DNA from: Coffea arabica
Lineage: Eukaryota > Streptophyta > Magnoliopsida > Gentianales > Rubiaceae
Assembly (NCBI RefSeq): GCF_036785885.1
Contig: NC_092326.1
Location: 2,728,001 to 2,792,000 of the forward strand
Length of the DNA stretch: 64,000 bases
Direction: 5' to 3'
Made by a program: the position numbers and the translations under genes. Positions 56,235 to 64,000 of this stretch are shown here, one piece after another (within the stretch, counting starts at the first letter, position 1; each line of letters starts with the position of its first letter). Under the pieces are notes generated by a model. That model was not told the DNA's origin and did not search any database. It saw only the letters and a list, made by a program, of their open reading frames with translations.

Positions 56235-58563
56235 TATTGGTATTGTTGTTTTTGTTGTTCAATTCTTTAAATATATCGTTTCTCACTTGGGTACTGATTA
56301 ATCTTGATATTTTCCTTCATTGTGACCGGGACAGGGAATCTTTGCGTGCCCACACGAGGAGGGCACGCAAAAGTGACTCCCAAGGTCAGTGGACGTTTAC
56401 CAATCTCGGCGTGCCCATGCGGTGTTTGACGACCCAAAACTGAAAAAAAAAATTTAGAAAAATAAAATTATTTTCTTTTTAAACCTTCAGTATTGTTTTT
56501 TTTTAAAAAATTCAAATTTTAAAATTTTAGTTAAAAAAAACTATTTTTTTTCTTTTTCTTTCTTTCTTTTTTTTTCTTTCTTCCCCTTTTCTTTCTTTGT
56601 TCTTCTCCATTTCCCTTTTCCCTTTCCTTTGTCCGCCGCCCCTTCCCAAGCCACACCACAAACCTCCATCTTCATTGCTCGAATCTCCCTTCTCCCCTCT
56701 CCCCTCCTAGTGCCGCATCTCCTCCACCCACGGATGCCCACCACCCGCGAGCCGCCACCGTCACTTTCTCTTTCTCGCTTGGGCCATAGGACCATCCTTG
56801 GTGGCACCCGCACCTCTGACGCGTGACTGCCACCCATCCATGCCATCCTCGTACTTCAGAGACATTCAGTTTTTACTCCTCTCAAATCTTCCCTTTGTAT
56901 TTAGAGCATCACTTTTGGAATTTGTGTGTTGAATTCACTTGCGATTCCTCTGCTGCATTTTTGCCTAATTAATTCGATCATTGCCTTCTGTGGGTCTGTG
57001 TTGAGATTTGGTTGGCTCCAGTGTGCCTCTGATTGCTTGCTTGTGACTCACTGGCTTTTATTACGTTGATTGTCGCCATAGATTTAGTTGATTTTTAAGT
57101 TGATTGTGACTCGCTGGCTGAGAGCAACCTGCGGGTGCTTTGAAATTGCTGCATTGTTGGGACATTTGTCTAGACCTTGGGTGCCTAATGTGGCTTTATT
57201 TGTTGATTGAGTTGGCCGTTTGAGTTGCTTCATTATCTGTGAGGTGCACCAGTGGTAGTAGTTGGGGTATTTTGACTACATTTGTTGATTCTATTTCATT
57301 GGCTGCCTGATTGAAAGCTAAAAACCTTGTGATTAAGTTGTTGTCCAAATTTTCAACTGCTGTTACTAGAATTGTTGGTTTCTTGGGACATTTGCTAATT
57401 TCAGTTGGCTGAGTTGTGTAATTGACTGTCCAATTGGAGACATTTGTTGAGATTTTGTGGTGGGCAAGTTTTGTCAGCGTTTATGCAGAATTTGGTAGCG
57501 TTTATACACCACACGGGTCTTACACCTCAATTTCCACCTCACCCACCGCTGTGACCCCAACACGGTCCCATGATTTCAGGGAAGTTCCGTTGCTCTTCTT
57601 CTTGCTTTTTCTGTTTATTTGCTACATTGAGGGCAATGTGCGATTTAGGTGTAGGGGGGATTCGACTGGTGTCTCTTTAGTTTTCTGCTTTTGGTACTGC
57701 TTATCTTAGTGATCAACAATTGCCTGGCAAACTCATTCTTTTATTGCTAGATGTGTTTTATTCTATAAATTTAGCTTCGGTGGCAAGTAAGAGCATATTG
57801 TCTTGGTGAACACTGTGAGTTCAATGACTTTGTGCGAATGGTGGCTAACTTGTTTAGGCAATATAAACATTTTGCTGGCAACTGTTGTGTGGATTGGTCC
57901 CCTGTTGACCTTAGTTCTCCATGTTTCGGAAATGAAGTAGGCTATGATCTTTAATTGTCCAATATTTTGGTGTTTTGTTGTGAATAACATATGGCTATAC
58001 TCCGCTAGTATTGTCACCCAATAACCGGGAGTCTTCACCACAAGTATTGACTCTCGCATCAAAACAGTGGCGATATCTATGAGTAGGTGGTCCTGAAACG
58101 GTGAAAGTTGACTAACTGAGCTCTTTCATCTAAAAATATCAGAGTTCACGTCAAAAGACTTGAATGGTTTGGGACTAAGCATTTATTCGTTCAAAAAAGA
58201 AGAAAAACAAAGAAAACAAAAAAAAAAGAAAGGAAGAAAAGAAAAAGAACAGATGTGAAAAATATGTAAACTTATGATCATGTTGGCCAACCGATCCTTG
58301 TTCTTCAATGTTGAGATTTTGGTGGCCAATTGGACCAATTGCTGACTATTGCTAGCTTGATATTTTGATTTCCTTGATGAGTTAGCCATGAATTGGACGA
58401 GTCTATGATTTCATGAGCTAACCAGGAGGATTATGTCGTGACACTTGGTCACTGAATCTTGATTTTAGTATAAACACAGCTTGGCAATAGATGACGTGAG
58501 AGTTGACCATTGTTGGGTCTAGTTGTTCTCATGCTTGAGGGCAAGCATGATTTGGGTGTGGGG
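56235..58563. other. 3' non-coding region of the gag-protease element
   Basis: Contains GCGTGCCC-(9)-GGGCACGC hairpin (56344-56368) and a CGTGCCCATGCGG repeat (56409-56421), a C/T-rich tract (56541-56640), a GC-rich stretch (56630-56830), and two polypurine-tract-like modules (57628-57660, 58537-58566). Frames here are short and not taken as genes. An A-rich run lies at 58196-58250. Confidence 0.6.
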
Positions 58564-58748
58564 TGAATTAATAGGGTGTGAATTGTTAGTAATTTTATTG
58601 TTAATTTTCCTTTTTGTCCTTACCAAATATTGTTATAATTGTTAACATATACTTATATTTGGTCTTTGGACCTATCTACAAGAAGTGGAACTGAAAAGTA
58701 CTAAAAAGGGGGACCTTCTTGAGACAATTGCTCCACATGTGGGAGGCT
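58564..58748 (+). repeat. 3' LTR remnant
   Basis: Starts TGAATTAATAGGGTGTGAAT after GATTTGGGTGTGGGG and matches the 5' LTR until CATGTGGGAGGCT, then breaks off. Confidence 0.82.
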
Positions 58749-59293
58749 TATAGCGAGTCCATCCTTTCTATTTTATATGCTTATTCTGTGCTATACTTTT
58801 AAGGACATAATAGAAAAACCCAAATTTGAATTTAATACAAAGAGTACTTATGGAATAGCAATATATTCAAAGATTTATAATTGTGCCTAAAATAAGTACT
58901 AGAGGAAAAGGTAAAATAGCAAAGAGTTTTTTTTTGGTTCCCCTTATCAAGATCTGGCATAAAGAGTGACTTCTAATACGTCGTTGATAGCACAAACAAT
59001 CACTCATCATTCTCTTTCATATTTAAAAATAGATTAATTTTCTATACATTAATAATGTATACAGTATTAAATCTGAATGGATACTATTTGTTTCAAATTT
59101 TGAATTTTAAATTTTAATTAATATTAGTTGTCATGCATTCGAATCTAATAGCATATACAGTGTATACAAGATTAATTCTTAAACAATTATACATATTGTG
59201 GTGAATGAAAGTTGGGGGAGGCGATGAAGAGGGGACACCATATCAACAGTGTACATAAGTTTCAAAGAGAAAAATCATAGAGGGACTAAGAGC
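58749..59293. other. Junction and 3' flank of 2OGD copy 2
   Basis: 58749-58851 matches neither the retroelement nor copy 1 and is where the deleted ABCB side meets the duplicate. The rest is the copy-2 3' flank, with no gene. Confidence 0.6.
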
Positions 59294-60782
59294 CTAAAAG
59301 TCATCGATTTGGGTCCTCATTGCGTCAATGAATGATTTCCCATCTAGTTCACGGGAAAAAACGCTTTTAAATAGTCAATCATACTAATTCTTCTGAAAAT
59401 TGCCGGATTTTCAGGGGTGATAAGACTTGGCGCTGCACCCATGTCACCATCCAGTTTTGGGGAAAAGAACGTTGCAATGGAAAGCCTTTTGTTGTGCAAA
59501 TTCACAGTTGCCCGATGCTCAACACTCTTGTAAATCCCATTTGTCACAATCAACATCTCAGTTAAAAACGTCACATTATTCCCAACTGTGTACTATGTAG
59601 CATACATTCTCATAAAAGTTCAATTAGGCTCAATAATAGGATATGGTTAACAGGGTAATCTTGTGAGTCCACCTATAACTACTGTTATGCCCCAAAAACA
59701 TTGGAGATAGAATTCAGAAGCAATACCCTGATAGATCCAGGACATGATTTGTAAGTAACTCATGTAATTAGCATTGAAATCAAGACAAAAAGTAAATTCC
59801 TTTCTGAAAATCAAAACAAATTTGTCAGGGAAAAGAGTGAGCAAGTACTTTTTTCAAAACGATGAAAGGAAAGTAGCTTGAATTTTACCACTCGTACATC
59901 ACAGGTAAGCAATAATTTGGAGGGTGGGGGTGTAAGGGCATGTACAATACTAATTTTGAAGTTATTATGCTCGAGTTTTTTCAATATATGACCTTTTCAT
60001 TCATATATTTTATGCTTTTTTTGACTTTATAAAGATACGTGTTCTATTAAAGTAGTCAATATTCTTCCAATAAACAACATTCGTTTAACTCTGACAAAGT
60101 AGCCAAAGTTAGAAGTTTAGGCACAAATTTGTCAAAAGTTAAATTTTGGGATGAAAGCTACACTTTGACCTTGCCTCATTTTCTGGGCGGTGCAAGTTGA
60201 TAATTAGTCTTACACATCAACCTAGTGTAGGCATACTAATCATAATCGGAAAGATTATCTCTTGAATCCTATTAAAATATGGGAAGGACATTCTAATTTC
60301 CATATATGTTCATAATTGTAGAAACCAATTTGAAAATATCTCATAAGGGAGGCCAAAAACTAGATAGATGTTGTAATTGTATAAACAGAAAAGCAATTTG
60401 AAGAGATTGTTCATATTCACATTGCATCTTGGGAGAAAGGATTTTGAGCATGATTACCTCTAAAATGTCTCCAACATTGACCATGAATGCATTAGGAAGT
60501 GGTACAACAGGAACCCAAGCTCCAGCCTTTTTGATTTGGAGGCCTTCCACTTCATTGACTTGAAGCACTATGGTAAGCCCAGCAGCATCAGAGTGGGGGC
60601 AAAAGCCCATCACTAGCTCAGGTTGGGGACACGGTGGATAATTGTTCATCCTCATTGATTGCAGCCCTTCTTGAAAAAGCATTGTCATATCTTCAAGCTT
60701 CATTCCTAATGCTTTTGCCATTTGCTCAAGGACCTTGATGGCAAGGATTTTCAATTCCCTTGAGTACTGGTCTAGAGTTTCT
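59294..60782 (-). pseudogene. 2OGD copy 2, exons 3-4 only in the window
   Basis: Exon 3 (60782-60458, 325 bp) is open, reading [40 protein letters not shown] and [15 protein letters not shown] with iron ligands intact. Exon 4 (59550-59294) keeps SVEHRATVN and KRLSIATF. Its acceptor is GATGTTG where copy 1 has GATGCAG (AG lost), and one A is missing from the run at 59355-59360, giving a stop after AFFPVN and losing the last 20 residues or so. Exons 1-2 are not present and may lie beyond the Copia element. Same enzyme family as copy 1, probably dead. Confidence 0.85.
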
Positions 60783-60968
60783 CTACAATGTTAAAAAAAA
60801 ATGTAAATAAAAAGTAAAGAATATCCAATATATAATAACAATGCACAATGCTTTAGATGTTAACTAATTTTTGATTCATGCAAGGATGGATGTTTTATCA
60901 TCATCTCACGATGACATGGCTTATTAATTTTCCGCATAAAGACAATTAAGAAGGTAAGATTTAAGAAA

Positions 60969-61744
60969 GGGATAATTTCATAAACCTTCCCTAAGATTTT
61001 TAACAATTTTATTGAGCTCTCTTAAGGTTTAAAAAATTACACCTACCTCCCCTAATTTGACACTTTTGGTAACCAAACCTTAGACTTGGTCAAAATTTTT
61101 AATGAATATCCTAAAATACCCTCAACTTATAACGTTTGAATTACTTTCCAGAACAATCATAATATATTTAACACAAATATACAAAAAGAGTGTGAAGTTT
61201 TTAACACCATAGTTATTATTTGATAAGCAAAGATGACAATAGTTCTATCACTATGATAAACTACTTTTAATGGTGATTTACCAGGGTATGTATTTTTTAA
61301 TTTGAAAAAGAAAATACCGTCATAATTCTTTCAGAGTTTGTAGAATTTTGGATCGGTGGAACTATCATAGCTTTGTAGCAATTTTGGGCTTTTTTTTTGA
61401 GTTAATGTTGCTTTTGGTACCAAAAACAATCAGCAAGTAAAAATTAGATCACATTCAAAGTCATAAAAAATGTCACTAGTAAAACATTTATGCTATCAAT
61501 GTTTATATTTTATGGTTTTATTGGCAAAAATATAAAAATGGGGAAATAAGAATAGAAAAAGAAAAGAAAAATAATTATTAATACCATTCTTTGTAAAAGT
61601 ATATCTAACAAGAGAGTTTTATTAAAATGTTAAAACTAATATTATCATTTTATGTGGGCAAAGGAGGTAAATGTTATTTTTATAACCTCGAAGGAGCTCA
61701 ATGAAATTATCAGAAACCTGAGGAGAGGTTTCTGAAATTGTCCC
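60969..61744. mobile_element. Copy 2 of the short MULE-type element
   Basis: Same 9-bp TSD TTTAAGAAA (60960-60968, 61745-61753) and same ends as 2323-3062. It retains GGAGGTAAATGTTATTTTTA near its right end, lost from copy 1, so the inverted ends match better here. Confidence 0.75.
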
Positions 61745-61807
61745 TTTAAGAAAAGCAAGAGAGGATATATTTTTCTGTATGAGAGAGAGAGAGAGAGATG
61801 ATATAAT

Positions 61808-62119
61808 TTATTTTTTATCAATCGTCATGATCTACTCTATCCATACTCTAACCTATTCTAGGGGAGACCCAACGAATCTATTGGGGAACCAACGGGGATT
61901 GAATCACCATCGAATCAAACTATTTCTCTCTAATCTATTTTAGGGGAAGGCTCAATTGAATCCATTGAAAAACCGATGGGAATTGAATCACCATTGAATC
62001 AAACGTACGCACTCATATGGATTTGAGAAAACCACATATAGTAGCAAAGTGATGTTGGGTAAGATTTGAACCTTTAACCTCCCACTCCACCAAGACTTTA
62101 AGTCATTGGGTGGCCAATA
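61808..62119 (-). mobile_element. SINE-like retroposon, copy 2, with internal duplication
   Basis: Matches 3123-3356 but carries a local tandem repeat: GGGATTGAATCACCATCGAA (61895-61914) and GGGAATTGAATCACCATTGA (61978-61997) are parallel copies. Confidence 0.4.
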
Positions 62120-62932
62120 GCCATATGATTAAAAGAAGAGAAATGTTGGAAAACAATTAAGAATGACTCCAAGGTAAAAAATTAGAAGACACTTTGTGGC
62201 TGATAAGCTGTCTTTTTTTTTTCTTTCTTTCTTTGAAGGAGTGGCTGATAAGCTGTCTTGATCATTACACATGGAATTTTATTGAAAGGATAGTATTTGA
62301 TGTTTCATGTCGTACGTCGGCCCCTAAGACACTACGACTTCCAAATAAATGCATCTACATAATAAAAAATATATATATTACGTACACTCGGATATTCTCT
62401 GCTACAATTTTTCATGTAACAACATTTGGCTTTATTATTGCCTCCTCGGTTTCAATTATATGTTTAGTTCTGGCGGGCTACCTACCAGCATTATCAATTT
62501 TTTTTTCTGAATAAAGCATTTTAGTCATCAATGGAATACTTTTTATAAACAAATTGTGACCTAGAATAAAGAATAATTGAGTGGTTATTGTCTTTTTTAC
62601 CCCTCAACAACTGAATGAGACATATATCATTATTTTTTTCGACAAAACAAAATTCACAAACAGTGAGTAAGATGCTGCATAACCATTGTCTACATCTTTC
62701 TTTATTTACTGTTCTTTAAGATTTAAGACAAAGTACTTAATTACCTCATCAAGTCCTTTATTACTTTGCTTATTAGAAGTGTATATCTCAGTTCATAACT
62801 TTTGATGATTACAAAATAATTGGATGCTACTAACATACTTTGAAGAGTTTATTTCAGGATTTGGAACAAAAACCAGACCAAAGACTTGAAGCTAAAACTG
62901 GATCAAGGTTTGACAAATTACTGAAATTGCTG

Positions 62933-63088
62933 TCGGACGCACAAAAGAACCATATAGGACCGCCGACAACCATTGAGTAACTTCGGACGCATGAAGAACT
63001 CACACTCGGACGTCCGAAGGCAACGTGTCAAAACATCTATGATCACTGACCTCGTTCGGACGCAGAAATTCAGAGCACCGGACGTCCG
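62933..63088. promoter_or_regulatory. TCGGACG repeat array in the Copia LTR
   Basis: Five copies of CGGACG(C/T) (62933, 62983, 63006, 63056, 63079). Two expand to palindromes TCGGACGTCCGA and CGGACGTCCG with a GACGTC core. All lie upstream of the TATA box. Confidence 0.55.
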
Positions 63089-63165
63089 ACACTACCAACG
63101 GCTAGTTGACCTTCCAGCTACCTTCTATCCGTTGACAGCATTAATTGAAGAATTTTTTGGTCTCC

Positions 63166-63172
63166 TATAAAT
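63166..63172 (+). promoter_or_regulatory. TATA box of the Copia LTR
   Basis: CCTATAAATTGG context, about 80 bp downstream of the TCGGACG array. It probably starts U3-R transcription. Confidence 0.55.
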
Positions 63173-63723
63173 TGGGATTAGTCAACTCCTCAAAACAACT
63201 TTTACACATTAAGTCTACATCAGATCTTGAGTGATTCAAGTGTGTGAATACTCCAAAAAGAAGATTTGTACTCTTAGTTGTGTAGTTTCCATTTAGCTTT
63301 TCAAGTGTGATTCAATTTTTTCAATAGTGTAGTTTTGTGAGGGTTATCCGTGTGATTGTAAAACTTCCTTGCTTGATCGGGTGAAACTTGAGGCAAGGAG
63401 GAAGTGATCTTTCATTTGTACACAAGAGATTGGTTGAAAGTTGGTCATATTGAAGAAGCTTGATATATATAAAGTGATATTCAAACTTAGTCAAGTTTGA
63501 AGTTTGGTTTGCAATTCCATCCCTTCATTTACTGTCTTGCTATATATATATATTGCTTACCTGTTTTACTCAAAAATTACTTGTGCTAATCCTTCAACTG
63601 CTTTTCAGTGAGGTCCTCTTGAAAAAGAAAACTAGGTCGAAAAAAAAAGGGATAACTTATATCTTGGCTTGTTTTTAGATAACCTAATTCACCCCCTCTT
63701 AGGTTGTCTTCGATCCTTACAAT

Positions 63724-63735
63724 TGGTATCATAAC
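63724..63735 (+). other. Primer-binding site (tRNA-iMet type)
   Basis: TGGTATCATAAC two bases after the LTR end. The Copia consensus complementary to initiator tRNA is TGGTATCAGAGC. Confidence 0.85.
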
Positions 63736-63777
63736 TTGGTCTCCTTGAGATTAAACTCAATCGGTTTGAGAGTAAAA

Positions 63778-64000
63778 ATGACAACCAACAATGCCATGTT
63801 CTTTGAGGGACAACCTGTCACCAGACCTTCTATGTTCAATGGGTCAAATTATGTGAGTTGGAAGGAGAGGATGATCATTTTCTTACAATCTATCGATATT
63901 GAGTTATGGTTTATTGTGAATGAAGGTCCGTTTGATGCTTCTACTATTGATGCAGAGACAAACTGGCCGAGACCAAAAACAAGAAGGGAACTAATTGCTG
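63778..64000 (+). CDS. Copia gag-pol polyprotein, N-terminal 74 codons (partial)
   Basis: ATG at 63778, 43 bases after the primer site, open to the window end. It reads FEGQPVTRPSMFNGSNYVSW, KERMIIFLQSIDIELWFIVN, then EGPFDAS. This is the usual start of plant Copia gag (DUF4219/UBN2-type, with the FNGSNYxxWKxRM pattern). No stop or frameshift in the visible part, so the element may be relatively young. Confidence 0.85.
   Translation, partial: MTTNNAMFFEGQPVTRPSMFNGSNYVSWKERMIIFLQSIDIELWFIVNEGPFDASTIDAETNWPRPKTRRELIA

Larger units (their letters stand above)
52162..58748 (+). mobile_element. Ty3-type LTR element with gag and protease only, right LTR truncated
   Basis: 5' LTR about 52162-53612, tRNA-Asp-type primer site TGGCGCTGTTGCTGGGGA (53618-53635), gag-protease 53703-56170, non-coding 3' region, polypurine tract, then 185 bp of the 3' LTR (58564-58748) that stops abruptly. 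The missing right end and missing ABCB half suggest one deletion removed both. There is no reverse transcriptase, RNase H or integrase. It inserted into ABCB exon 8. Confidence 0.85.
58852..62779. repeat. Duplicated block, copy 2 (matches 110-5317)
   Basis: Same orientation as copy 1. Lacks the 1.2-kb hAT-like element, giving its empty site near 62313. Ends at AGAAG 62779, exactly where a Copia LTR begins. Confidence 0.88.
62780..64000 (+). mobile_element. Copia LTR retrotransposon, 5' part (runs off the window)
   Basis: 5' LTR 62780-63721 (starts TGTATATCTCAG, ends CCTTACA), primer-binding site and start of gag. The LTR start coincides with the end of the 2OGD duplicate, so it inserted in intron 2 of copy 2. 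The 3' end and TSD (expected AGAAG) are outside the window. Confidence 0.85.

Noticed and set aside
1..64000. CRISPR array or prokaryotic system
   Set aside because: No regularly spaced repeats with unique spacers; introns, LTR elements and SINEs show a plant nuclear origin.

Overview
This window looks like nuclear DNA of a eudicot plant, in a gene-poor, transposon-rich region. The evidence is AT-rich intergenic sequence, GT-AG introns, two plant gene families (2-oxoglutarate/Fe(II) oxygenase and ABCB transporter), plant LTR-retrotransposon primer-binding sites (tRNA-Asp and tRNA-iMet types), MULE and hAT elements with clean target-site duplications (TSDs), tRNA-type SINEs and a 5-kb Ogre-like solo LTR. 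I cannot name the species. No tRNA, rRNA or CRISPR array was found.

Layout. (1) 1-7.5 kb: a four-exon 2-oxoglutarate/Fe(II) dioxygenase gene (SRG1-like) on the minus strand. All four exons are recognisable, but exon 2 lacks one base. (2) 7.8-26.5 kb: intergenic sequence packed with inverted-repeat DNA transposons. Among them are two related MULE elements with 9-bp TSDs, one carrying a broken copy of a beta-1,3-glucanase gene (Pack-MULE), plus a 1.6-kb foldback element, hAT-type MITEs and SINEs. (3) 26.5-36.05 kb: a complete 9.5-kb minus-strand LTR retrotransposon (TSD CACAC) with no reverse transcriptase or integrase. Its two ORFs are of unusual type, and a smaller element splits one of them. 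(4) 37.1-52.2 kb: the first half of an ABCB (MDR/P-glycoprotein) transporter gene on the plus strand, decayed and inflated by nested insertions. An integrase fragment lies between two copies of exon 2. A small non-autonomous Copia element sits in the next intron, and its own LTR contains a 5,072-bp Ogre-like solo LTR. (5) 52.2-58.75 kb: a plus-strand Ty3-type element with gag and protease only. It ends the ABCB coding sequence and has a truncated right LTR. (6) 58.85-62.78 kb: a second copy of the 3' half of the 2OGD locus, same strand, with its own inactivating changes. (7) 62.78-64 kb: the start of a Copia element whose 5' LTR begins exactly where homology to 2OGD copy 1 stops.

How it fits together. 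No gene here is clearly intact. A stretch of at least 5.2 kb covering the 2OGD 3' half was duplicated on either side of the ABCB gene. Shared insertions (a MULE and a SINE) predate that duplication, and a large hAT-like element present only in copy 1 postdates it. The most interesting signals are a small hairpin of conserved shape just after the first long ORF in three different retroelements, the Pack-MULE family with changing cargo, and the ABCB exon duplicated around an integrase fragment.

Limits. All homology calls are by eye. Exon borders are given where a splice site and reading phase agree. Single-base frameshifts could be real or sequencing errors.
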